Shown: piece after piece, positions 29,518-43,317 of the stretch
Position numbering within the stretch: position 1 is the stretch's first letter
How the letters are laid out: the number at the start of each line of letters is the position of its first letter
Assembly (NCBI GenBank): GCA_018105865.1
Contig: CM030837.1
Span: 597,001 to 661,000 of the forward strand
Length of the DNA: 64,000 bases
From: Metaphire vulgaris
Taxonomy: Eukaryota; Annelida; Clitellata; Crassiclitellata; Megascolecidae
Direction: 5' to 3'
Notes under the pieces: model-generated
The model's input: only the letters and a program-made list of their open reading frames with translations
Databases searched by the model: none
What the model was told of the DNA's origin: nothing
Program-made: the position numbers and the translations under genes

Positions 29518-32500
29518 CTAAAACAAGACAGCAAGTACATTTTAATTCACAAATTACATAATAATAAAATAGCAAAAACCTACAGTAAATAAAACTTTAA
29601 AAAAAAACTTGATGTGCCTCTTAAAATAATAACATCTCAAATAATTAGATGCTAATAGAGTTCACCAACAGGATATCACATTGTCCAAAGATATGGTTTC
29701 ATATCTATTCCATGCCCCTATTTCCACTTCTATAGCACCATGATAGCAACACATTCATGAGGATATTAACACAACATTGAAAGGTTCCTATTAGAACACT
29801 GAAGTTAAGCAGTGTTGATTGTTGCATGGTACTTGGAAGGGTGGCCTCCAGGCAACAAGTCACGACACGTTTAATAGCAAATATGAAGTTCAAAATTTCT
29901 CATAGTTCTTACTCTGAAAAATGCGAGATATATCGCATATGGCCTTCATCATCAGCTCGTAGTATTTCAATTTTTGAAGGAATTCCAAGGTGCTGAAAAT
30001 CACTATTGACGTAACGGACAAACCACGTACCAACAAGCTGCAAGAACACAGAAGAGCAGACGTTCTGAAGCCATTCACATACTGTATGTCCAATGCATGA
30101 TGGCCAAGTGTTAACTGTAAAATATAATCATTATTTTGTCTTTGATATATTTAAAGAAAGATAATTAATTGGTGGTTTCTGAGCATACAGGAATGGATGA
30201 TACCTACTTTCTATTTTAACCCTTAAACTGCCACATACTTTGGATCTATATGCATTTGTAACAGAGTACACTCGGTTCTGGTGGTCTACGGGTTAAAGTG
30301 AAATATCAGTATCTGAATAAACAATAAAGATTAGCTCTAAATTGTTTATTAAATCATTATCACTTGAAATGGAACACACACATCTGAAGATGAGAAGCTC
30401 ATGTCTTTGGGAAAATCTTCAATAAAACATCGGGCAGATGGATCCTCTTCGCAATCAACTGCCACAAGAACAGGAAAGAGAGAACCAATCAAATCAATCA
30501 ATTTCAACTAATCAACTCAATCAAAAAAAGTCTAATGCAGCAAATCAATTTGATTTCCTTGTATTTTAAAATATGCAAAATAAGAACCATTGCATCATAC
30601 AAAATAAACTACCATGATGACCCTTTGAATAAAATGACCCTGTCTTGACTGACTTGTTGGCTACATGGCTATTTCAAATTTAGACTAAGCGCCTACGAAC
30701 AAGCAGCTACTGAGGTACCACTTTCAAAAGCACAACATAAATTCACATTTATTTACTTACTTACTTACTTTTAATTTTAGTTATGCCGTATAAATACCGT
30801 TAATGAACAACAGACAAGACATCTTTCAAGTCAGGTTGCCAGATGGCCTCTTAATGTAAAAAGTAGGCAATTCTGGACGATGATTCCTATCAGCATCTGT
30901 CTCTCTGTCCACAACACTTCTACTGTATGCTTCCTCCATGTACACAGCAATTTCATACTAGAACTTTGCATTTCTATGCTCATTGAAAGAAGATTGGCAA
31001 AGTGTTTAATTTGGCCCTAAAATATAGCTTTAAAATTTACCAGCTATTCTGGATGAGATCAATAGCTTAAAAGCAGAACAATGCTATCAATATAGGCGTG
31101 TATTAGAAATAAACAGGTGCCAGAGGACCACTGCAACAGAAGCAATTCTGTTTGAGTTTGAAAATACAAGACAAACAACACAGAAGACTCTTCGCTTACT
31201 ACCGTCGTACGAAGTGTCAACCATCTCCGACTGATTGACGCACAGGTCTTGCGTTCGTATTATAAGTGGAACTTTCAAGCTATCAAATAAAACCACAAAG
31301 TAGCAAATCATCCACTTTTCTGGAAAATTTTGGCCCATAAAATCTAAACCCCTCATCAAAGAATTCTAAATTCTAAAACAAAAACACTAAAAATTGGATC
31401 TTCACCTGTGTAATAGCCTAGACTTCCACTTACTTAAATATCTCAATCCAAAATCTGCCTTCAAATTAGCACCAATTGTTTCTTCTGGATGTGCAAAAAC
31501 ATACAAGTCAATACAATTCACCAAATCAAAGCACATATTTCAGATTCATCCACATGATTCACTCTACTCACTGTGGAATCATTTCTTTTGAACGACTGAG
31601 CAACTCGACAGCAACCTGCCCCGGGAGGCAAGAACCATCGCTTAGCAACTGGAGACACTGGTACACTAGCGCTGTTCGGTAATTGGTGAAGATGACCTGG
31701 AATCTTCCAAACTGTCCGTTTCCGTAGTCAACTTCAAACTGAGACTCAAAGCCATTGGGCAAAGGAATTAACCGTCCTGATAACGGCTTCTGACATTTAC
31801 CATTCCTAAAATATTCACAGATATTCAGGACAAAACTCAAGTCTTCATGAAAGCTCAAAATAAATTAACATTTATAAAACATCCCAAATAATTCAGATTA
31901 TAATATAACATAATATAATTAGGTTTTGAGCAGTTTAGTAGGATCTTGTAAGTGTTAGAATAACTAAATGGTCAAAAGCAGTAGCGTAACACAGGACCAA
32001 TGGGGCTAAGTCTCACTTTGGGGCCTTGCAATCTCACATAGGCTCCTATAATCTATTCCCAAACATAAGTCCCTGGCCCTGATCCATATGCGACATATTG
32101 CTATTATGCCACTGGTCAAATACAAGAATCACAAGTCTCAAGCATTAGCCTATAACATCATAATTATATCCAAATAACAATTTCAGTGCAATTCTTAATA
32201 GATTTTGCCTCATAAAGAGACTTACTTTGTGCCCCTGTAAACAATTGAAACTTCTTTTCCCGGCGTAAGACGGAGTTCAGCAGAATCAAAACTCGGAGAA
32301 TTTTTCAGCCGAGAGACGAGAAACCATTTACCAAGAAACTTAAAGCAAAAATATGATTGTTAATTGATTACAAATAATTCAATAATTGTTTAAAAAAGGT
32401 CATTTGATGTGCGGAACAATCTGGTAAATGACGTACATTTTCATAAACCATTTTCACAAAGCATTAAAATTTCGTAATGATTGATTGACGATCCAAGATT

Positions 32501-34290
32501 GGTGATCTATTCAGAAGCAGTTAACCTTAAGAATAAAAAAATGCTGTAAGACTAACCAACTGCAATATGGCAATGGAGTTTCAATCATATTGCACTTCTG
32601 CATTGATCTATTTATGTCTGTCTTCAACTATTTACATGCTTACATTGCAAGGCATGGTCAAAAACAATAACAAGTCTTTTGGATCATTGATTTTGTGACT
32701 GCATATTGCCAACGTTTTTAGTCCCATTGATGTACCGGTACTTATAGTTGCCTTTTAACCAATTAAAATCTTGTTCTTCTTTTACTTCACTACATTCACT
32801 CATTTCTTCTTTCATTCGTGCATAATTTAGCCGCAGATAATTACCCTGTTGACTAGAAGCTTCTTGAGCACTGGAAGACTCTCAATTGGACAAAGATTTT
32901 CATCTGTTTGAAGTGAACAACCAGCGGCTCCTACATTCAAACGTGTTATGTAAGTTGCAATTCTAATGCTAACACAATGCCGAAAAATAAATGCATCTGC
33001 AATCTCTGTAATGGTGACAATGTAATACAAAAACGATTCATAGAAGATAATCAATGACAAAATAATTACAGTGAAAAAGAATATCTGCGATGTATTGTAA
33101 TGTAATGTAACAAAATATTCGCATAGCGCCTCTTCTGAAGAATCACTCAGAAGCGCTCCTGCTGCAATTACTGTATATTGACAAAGAGATAAGTTTTAAG
33201 TCGTTTCAAAAAGAGGGCCATAGAATTAGGAGTCACTAAACCACGCATACTGGCGTCAAGAGCATTCCAAAGGATAGGGCCAACTGATTCAAATTGTCAT
33301 CAAAAAAGAAATTAAAAGAAAACCATGTCTACAGGGAAAAAGAGAAAGATGCTGAAACTCATCACCATCAAATGAGATATTCCATCCGATGTTGCTTTCA
33401 AATCCTGCTTTTCTTGCGATATCATCGATGCTGTTATGGCCAAGTGAGCTGAGACTTTCTCTCACTAAAGCTGCCTTTTCATCGTTTAATGACGGTGTCC
33501 TGCTCAAAAGCAGAAGTTCACCCTCGTTGGGTGCACAGACGCCCCTTATCCACAGCTTCCTGCAGAAGTAGACAACTGCTATGCCATGGTCGGAGTAGAG
33601 AAGTCGTAAATGTCCTGTGAAAAACAACAGAAAAACAATATGCAATTGCAGTTTCACGAGCAAAATTGTTCTCAGACATGAAAATTAAATTGGTTGGTAT
33701 ATTCTTTCTGTTCAAGTTTGCTGTCTCGATTAGAGAATTACTAGTAACTTACTACTAAGTATGTTAGTAGTAAGTTACTAGTAATTCTACTTGGTGCATG
33801 TTCATTTATATAGATATGTAATCAAATAATGAGTAAGACAGTGGCATTAGACTTTAACCCCTTAACTGGGGATCCCGGATATATCCGTCCATTTTACATT
33901 GAGTTACAGTTAAATACACGGTTAAGGGGGTAAATGCACTTTTACCATGAAAACTGAGTTCTTACACCAAGCACAACTCAATTACTAATAAACTGACCAT
34001 AACGTCGACCTGGAAGCAGTATGATCCAATCAACACCACTTTCATCGGCCGCTGTGGCCAAATACCGTTCTGACATCTGACACGTACCATTACTAAACAG
34101 GAAATACTGGAAAACTGAATATATAACATAATCAAATCTCTAACTTTAATTGGAAAACATTTGAAACACAAAGCGCCTAGAAATATAGCTATTAAACAGT
34201 TTCAAGTGAAGAGTACAGTTCACAGTTATGCCTTTAATTACTGCCATTGAATGCATCTTTCTTGTATGTATGTATAATATGTATATATGC

Positions 34291-34323
<33 letters not shown>

Positions 34324-37300
34324 TGTATGTTGAAAAGAGAGAGTGTAGAGCAGACATTCAAGTTCATAATCTTGATAGAATTTGGCTTAAAACATTTTTA
34401 TAGGCTGGCAAGTTATCTGCTTACATGCTCTTGGTCATAATAATGTCAACTTTTCCTCTGGCATCGGGCGACAGACGGATTTTGCTGGCGCTCTTAAATG
34501 CACGGTTTCCTGTCATGGATGCAGAGTACCACACTCCCATGAACTGCAATCAAATGAAGTACAATGCTCAAGAGACACGGCAGTTACAACACAACACTAA
34601 TACGACCATAGCTCCACTCTCATAGAACTCACTTCCTTTGTGAAATTCTGGTCAATTCACTTCTTGGAAGATCAAAATAGAGCTAAAATGCTTCTTAAAA
34701 GGCGATTGACTTAGAATGCCTTCTTGTTGAACCCTTTACCCGTTTATTTGTAACGTAAATTAAAATGGACGAGTATTCTCGGGGGAAATGGGAAAAGTGT
34801 TAAGTAATTATAATTCAGCTGAGATTTTCCTAGACTTTCTTCAGCATGACACACTTTAAACTTCAATTAAAGAGACAGCTAAATGCAATTGTCTTGTCTT
34901 CAGCCATCCTCGCTATGAGGATTATAGACCGCATCATGAATGAGCTTGTTCCATTGTTCTCTGTTGTCTGTCATTCGGATTGCCATTTCCATTGCATGAT
35001 GCTATCAGTCCATCTAGTCCTGGGTTTGCCTTGTTTACTTTTCCATCAGTTGCACCTTGTATCATTTCCTTTTCCAAACAGGTGACTGTTTTCCTCATGA
35101 TGTGGCCAAAGTACAACAGTTTTTCTTCTTTTGACAGACTCCATGCATTTAATAAAACATAAAATAATACATAAAACTTAATAAACTTACTCAATGCCTC
35201 ATAATAATTACCTGAGGAAGGCTGACTGTAACCCTTGGCAGTTTACTGATGATTCTTGAATATGAAGGCACTTCAACAGGACATGACACTTCAAACAAAT
35301 ACAACAAAATGTTTCATAAATCGACTTAACACATTCAGCACACAAAATATTCTTACTAAGAACTTCTGCTATTGAAACAATTCTACAGTACTGCTCAAAA
35401 AATTGTGAACACACGTGGATTTCAAAGCAAAATGAAGTTTAAGGCTTGTTAAAACATTGCAATCACAACCAAGAACACCAATGCTGTATGTTTTCATTAC
35501 TGATACTATTCTACGATTGATGTACAGAAGGCTATAGATATGCAAAAATTCAGAAGAGTGATAAAATGAATTATATCCACATTTTCTTGTGTCCCCATCT
35601 TCATTGCATCAAACCGTACTAGAATAATCAGTATATTCTGTCTCAATTTTATTCTATAGCGCTTGAAATGCCACGAAAAATGGTCAACTATTTTTGCATA
35701 TCTATAGCCTTCTGTACATCAATTGTAGAATAGTATCATTAATGAAAAAATACAATAGAAAAAAACACGGTTTGCTTCGAAATCCATGCGTGTTCACAAT
35801 TTTTTGAGCACTACTGTACATGGACTTAGTTTAGATTGGCAAGTAGCTATTTAAAGCTGCTCAAGACAAAATTCAAAATTACAATCATCTGAAGAAATTC
35901 TACAGCTCTATTATCATAAGAATAAGATACATCAATTGTAATCAGAAATATCAGAACAGTATTTCATCAAGAATAAGATCCATACAGCAATGAACAGTAA
36001 CTGCTGGTTCCAGAGATGAATCGATAATGTACAAGAATTAAAATGTTTGAATGTTCCAAACACCTGTTAAATTCTTCTGACGACTCCAGGAGAGACAGAT
36101 TCCATCCAACAGACGTTCCAGTTCTGATTCCAGGTCGGCGTTCTGAGATGCTCCGTCTGCTCGTTCAAGAACGTAAAGAACTCCAGCTGAGGACTCACAG
36201 GACGTTGTTCCATCCCAGTCATCGACTTTGCGGCAGACGTAAATACCAAGATGATTGTCGCCAACGTACACAAGTTTCCACTTTGCTACAACAGTACACT
36301 GGAAATTACAAACAGTTACACACTTGCAAATAATTACAACAATGTAGGCAAGGAATTCTTCTACTTGCCTATATCTTTCATACAGCAGTATAACAAACCC
36401 AAAGACACTAGTAAATATTCTGATAAAAATACCAAGTTCACAGTGACATCACATAATTTCTGACTTATTACAGATAAGAAGAAGTTCCCTCAAAAGCTCC
36501 CGAGGAAAAGTTTTCAACTAAACTTGCAGGGGGCTAACACGTGCTGGGCCCCGGGAAAAAATATCAGGCTTCCAATGACAGAGAACGTGAGGCATGTAGC
36601 AGCAAATACAAAATAAATTAATTCTTTGGATAGGCCTCTGTGACTGCCAGGCCATCTGCACTTGTGGACTTTGTTGGCGTCTGGCACTAGAGCCCTGAAC
36701 CAATGAAACACACACATACTTGAAAGCTTTTGCCTGCTGTCGACCTTTGTCTGGCGATGATTACCGCTGGTAAAAAGCGCCTCAAATGTCAAGCAGTCCG
36801 TTGTCCAACAAACATTTTGTCTGAAAAATATTGATTTCATGATTTTATCATTCTGTAGACACACTTTAAACTTTAATAGTTTCATCCTACAATTATATAT
36901 TGAATGTATGTAATGAATTTATTTAGAAAAACAGAGCTCCAGTCACATACAGAAGTTACATTTACCCACATTGTTAAAATTACAACTTTCATTTAAGTAG
37001 CCATTCATAATTTCATTAAAGATTACATACTTATTTATCCTTGGTTAAGACTGTACAAATCAGCTAAACTAGTATCACCATCTTATAAGATTTTAATTGG
37101 TTTTAGAAGAGCCAATCATAATCTGTTGACTCAACCCCTGGCATGACCATATTAAACCTGCACTTAAAAATTTAGCAGTTGCCCGTTTAACAAAGAATTG
37201 CATTAAAATCCAATCTAGTGGTTCATAAACTATTGCCAACTGGCAAATCACAGTTTCTAAATTCCTAAAATCACCCAAAACACTGGTACTCAATAAGATT

Positions 37301-38064
37301 TATTACTGACTCATTGATAAAAGTACATAACGGGTAGAACTGGAACTAAAAATGGTAAGAAAGCATCTGGCCCAAGGTTCTGGAACCCTCATCCTCTGCT
37401 GGACCTTCCAACAAACTGATTACTTTCAAATCTAGACTCAAGACACACCTCTTCCAATTGGCCTTTCCTCCACAGTCTATCTCACTGCTTCTCACTCTGA
37501 CTGATTTTTGGACTGACCTGTGGACGAATTAGGAGTACCATTGATTGATTCCTTTGAGTATTAGAGATGGTGCTATAAAAATGCATAAATATTAAATGAA
37601 TAATGTTCATACTTATTAATTGAAGTGAAACAGGCAATAATTGTATCAGTGATGCCTCCAACTGAGTTAAATGCAATTTCGTTCAAGGTCCCTCTTCCTT
37701 CGAAGTCTTTTCCAGATCCCAAAACAGTCAGCATCTTCCATTTTCCCAGCAACTGAAATGAGCAAAGAATTCATCACTGACCGATGTCATAAGCTCATCG
37801 ATTCTCGGGTCAATCAGTCAGTTAAACTATTCCAATTTCAAGCAAACATTTTCTGTTATCCCTACTTTTGAGAAATCTGTTTCTTTCATCAAAGCAGCAT
37901 CAGGTATTCTGCATTGAGCTGGAACATTACACAACACTGAAACACAAAATTCAAGAAATGTTTAATAACAATAACATGATGATGATGATGATGATAATAA
38001 TAATAAGAATAATAATAATAATAATAACAATAATATTATTAATATCATTATTATGCAAAAGTTC

Positions 38065-38116
<52 letters not shown>

Positions 38117-41100
38117 AAGTTTAAAGTGGTTCAGTAGGGTCTGCCCTGCATGAGAACCACTATGTTTAAAATTCACAGAAGCTCAATAGTCTCCAATATA
38201 TTAAAACTCAAAGCAAAATTATCCAAATGATGCAACACTTAGACAAAACAGCTCTAGTCTGGTGAATGCATACATATCTACTCAGAGGCATTCCCAGCTT
38301 TAGAGATGTTTGATAAGGAAATGAGACTTCAATTTGTAAATATGTACGTAAAACCACATAATAAAACTCATTTTTGATTGTTAAAAAACTGCTTAAACGA
38401 GAAGAAATAGCTGTTTATCGGTAAAGTGCAAAACGATGGAAACAGAATGTGAAGAAATTAAAAATGAAATTTTAAGAGGATAAAATTTAATGCAACAGTC
38501 AAAAACAACCGACCATTGTGATTGACGTCTTCCACAATAACTTTTTCGTTAATACAGAGATCGCGCAGTAGTTCGTCTGACAGAGATGTGACGTTTGTGA
38601 CAGTCTCTGTGCTTCTTCTCCATTCTTCCACGTGGACATTCGACGCTATACAGTTGCCGTTGGAATCATGCTCTAAGCATCCATAATAGAGTGCAGTTGA
38701 TGACTGATAATCAGTCTGCAAAATCTTCCCAATTCCTAAAAGAAAATGGAATACATTTTCATTAAGTCACGTACTGCTAATCACACACCATCCACAAAAC
38801 TAATAATGGCCAATCATCATCATCATCACCACCATCACTGTCATCAGGTGTTCTGTCTAGAGACTGGTTCCATTCTCCAGAGTCACCGCTGCTCTCTATC
38901 CTGAGCTTTTTTTCCAGGGTTGCATACTTGTTCTTTGCTGTTGGGTTGAACATTTGGTATAGCATCATTGTCCTTGGTCACCCTATTTGTTTCTTTCCCT
39001 TCTATCTTTCCCTCTAGTACTTCTCTTAGTAGGCAGGCTTCTTCTCTAGGAACATGACCCATCCACTGGCATAATGACAAATATAATATCATCTGCTAAA
39101 TATTGGTCAATGACGTCATCATTGACCAAATCTTGTGACCAAATTCACAAGTTCACAAATATGATAAGTCATTTGAAAGAAATCCTAAATAAGCTGGTAA
39201 CTTCTTAGTTACAGACTAATGCCCAGACAGTAGAAAAGAATAATGTTATACAAAAACCATTACAGTAGAACCTCATTATAATGACATCAGTTACAGTGAC
39301 AGTCTGCTAATAACAACACAACAGTGACAGTCACAATGTTTTTCATTATACTGCAATGCATAAACATTCAGATAAAAAAAGCATCTATTTGGTTCCAAGA
39401 CTCATTATAATGAGGTCATATTCCATGAATGTAGCATTAAATATGCATTCCGAATTTCATAAAAATATTTCTTAAAAGATTCAATAAATGCGTCATGGAA
39501 TCCAGAAAACTTTACCCGCATCAAATCCTCCAAAGCTAACAATGTATTCTCCAGGTTTGTCAACTTTTGGAGTCCAAACTGCACGAATAGGAGTAAGACA
39601 TTTCCCATAACTGATACAAAAACAAATTTGCAGGTACTCACAAAATTTGTAGCACAGTTTCTGTTAGATACTTCCATTCTTATTGTCAATTCTTGTCAAT
39701 TCATTCACTACTCTTGTGTATCTTATCGAGGAACTCATTCATTTAATTTCCAGTAGCAACACATTGCAAAGAAGTTATCCTAACATCACAAAGGGCGCCT
39801 GACTGCTTTGGAAACTGTAGGTAACAAGCTCCGCTCTGAGACAAGCTGTCTACCCTGGTTCACTCCTGGTGATCAAAATTATATATATATTGGGCATTCA
39901 TACATCCACTGGTGTAGAGTAGACATTAATACAGCCTGATTAGTGAATTAAGCTTGCACTAGTATAGTTAATATAGTATTATATTAAAGTGTTATAAAAA
40001 TAGAATTTTTACATTTACAATTACAACTTCTAAAGATAAACCAAGAGTGACAACTTACCGAGATGCAACGTAAGTAGCGTAAACTTTTCCGTTTACAGGT
40101 TGAGAAAGTTTCCACATTCCAGAATCCGCGGAGAATTTCCCTTTCAATCGATAAACAATGAACCAATTCCCTGCAAACTAATAAACAAACAATACACTGA
40201 TCTAACTCTCATCATTAGAATAATTATCAAATACATTCAGTCATAGCAAAACTAACACTGAATAGTCCAATGAACTGCACTAAAATTGCCTATCATTTAC
40301 AGTACAATATCTAGCTTCTACCATCATTTAGTACATGTTCTATTTAGGTGTAAGAACTACAGATAAAGAACATTCTGATTAGCTGAATTTACATTTTAGC
40401 TAAGACAGTCCATCCCCAAAAAAGACAGCCTGCTAGATTTAACTGAAGTTGTCAGTCAGATAGCTAGTTCTAGCAGCTACCTTGGAGTTTCCAGTTGCTA
40501 GTTCTAGCCAATAAGACAGCATGTTAATGTTAGCAAAAATTACAAATCTTTCAAGTCCATCACAATACATATTGCAAGTGAGAATTGAAAGAGTAAACTG
40601 AGTTTTGTGGAAGTCAGTCTATCCAAAGGACCACATAACTCTTCTCAAATTGTATGATATTTTAAAACTCTTAATTAAATAGACAAGAGCAATAACCTCT
40701 GTCCAATTTAAGCCTTGTTGGACAGCAGCATTTTCCACTTTACAAACAGACAGAGGGCAATGTACTAAGAGAAAAACAAGAAACATCCACAGTCACAGTA
40801 TCATAAATAACACCAACTTCCCATAGTTTATCAATTTATATTTTTAAGGCATAAATATTTCCATTCGGTCTTCGTTTGTTTTCGCGAAGAAAACATTCTG
40901 GTCAACTGGTAAATTCACAATTATAATGGTCTGTAATGTAGCAGACTAATAATACACTGTAGAATGACTCCATCTCAAAACCACAACTTGAAACCGCATT
41001 AATACAGAATTAATAGCAGGTATAGAAGCCAATTGATTGATTGATTGATTGATTGAACATAAATCAAGCGTATACTGCAAAATAAACCTATGAAAGTCGA

Positions 41101-43242
41101 TTGATAAATGAAGAACGTTCCGTTTACTACAAAATCTAATTTAAAATATTATTTTATACCTTGATGCTTTAAAAGAGCAAAATCTGAAGGCTCCACGCAG
41201 ACGTCACGGGCACGACTCATGAGGTCGTCCATCTTGCCAGTTGACAACTGATTTGATCTTGATGCGACTTCAACGACGACCATTTGACACGAGTCATTGG
41301 CTTCATTTGGTTGGACACACGTGTGGAAAAGAGAATGGTTGTAATCATCATCAATGTATAAGATTCTAAAGTGTCCTGTAATACAAGCAGTTCAGAAATT
41401 ACGTAAATATCCCATCCAAAGACAAATAATGCGGCCGTATAGAAAGAAAAGTACATAACGACTAACTGCCAATGTATATGAGAATGTCATACATTAGCTA
41501 GTAATACAGTCTATAAGAGCTGAACTATGAGTAAATATACAGCAAGAAATTGAAGCAAATAAGAATAACTAAATGAAAACCTCAAACTGTATTCCTCTAT
41601 TGGCAAACAATTCAAAGATGACTGAAAATGATGCAAAAGTCAATCTAGTGATTCTTTGTAATTTACAGGAGAAATCAGCAAGTGAAAATCTGATTACAGA
41701 ATTACACATACCAGCATAGACTGTAAAATTTGCTTCAAAAGTGGCAGCATCATTCATCATCCTCTTCATGCGACCAGAGATAGGAGGAGTGCAGCCATTC
41801 TGGCTAATAAATGAAGCATAATTATATTACATCATGATTCTACCACCCTCAGTTCTACATCATTGTTCAAGTAATGTCATCAGCATCAACCTGTCATCAC
41901 CACTGCCACTGCCATTGTCCGCTCAGTGTCTGATGCCATCTTGTACATTGATGCCTAAATTGTCCTGGAATAATAATAATCTTACACGTTGCTCTCATAC
42001 TTGTCTGTTTTGAGCTCTATGCTGAAATGAACTCCACCTAAGTGATAACCTGTATCCAAGTTTCAAAATGAGCACATAAAAATATGCCCACCTTCTCAAG
42101 ATATGATATCCTAAATATCTAAACATGATAACCTACAGCAATTCTACAAGAATAACATCAAACTGCAAAATATGAATTCAACTATTCCTGAAGTAATTGA
42201 TAAAGAATTATCAGGTTACTAACCCAAGATAAGTAATCAAGGCGTCTAAACTGTCATCATCGTGTGGCGATCTCCAGAGTAAACTCGTAAAGGAATCCAT
42301 GACAGGAGAGCCAGGCGCATGTGTACTGGCAATCACAAACCACTGACCAAGAAACTAAAACCAGGTCACAAGCAGGTCAGAGGTCAGGTGCCAAGGAAAA
42401 TCTGCGAAATTTAGTTATCACACATTCAGAAAAAAATTATAATTTTGAAAACTGTCAAGGACTCTTTAACACTGGCTGGATTTTTCTGGTTGGGACAATC
42501 ATAGTGTTACAGCCCATTGAATAGAGGACACATACACACGCACCAGGCCCAGCAGATGGCCATATTTGGGGCGTGATAATATGTCCCGGGTGGTGAATGT
42601 GTTAAGCACATATTCAAAAGGGCGAATCTTGCAGTCTAAATTTGTTTAAGAATATATAAGTAATCTCACCTTATTAACATCAAAATTCTTCTGCGTCTGA
42701 ATTTCGCTCATTTTACAGGTCCTGGCTGGTGCTGTACCTAAACAAAGGCATTCAATCGCATACAACAGCATAATGACATTAGATGAGATAAATAGGATCA
42801 ATAAATCAATGGAAACAGACAGACTTCTTAAAAGACAGTTAGTTCATCGGTTAAGTATTTAGTGAATAAATATGGTAATTATTACTTATTTCAGCCATAG
42901 ATCAAAAACCTTTAATCGGTGATTCTGATGTTGAATCAAACTCTGATCCTTCTCTTTCCGATTGTGGAAATTCATTAGAAACCGTGGTAACACTTGTTCC
43001 CGGCCACAATCCGGTCTGGGCTCCATCTGGTTCAGGCACTTCTGTAAGACTGGAATCTGTGTCCTCACCAGGAGACGGAATTTTTGTAAGAGAACTTTCA
43101 TTGACTGGGGAACCAGTTGACAGAAAAATCATCTGCTCCTCTGTTGAAAAATCCTCTAGGCCTTCAGTCTCATTTGCATTTTCTACAAATATAACAGCAG
43201 TAACACTATAATAGAAAAATACAATCAAATTCACTTACTAAC

Positions 43243-43317
<75 letters not shown>

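Noticed and set aside
36514..36715. Minus-strand frame just downstream of the domain 4 GxxC exon
   Set aside because: The frame is read-through of the donor at 36719 and contains no lipocalin feature.
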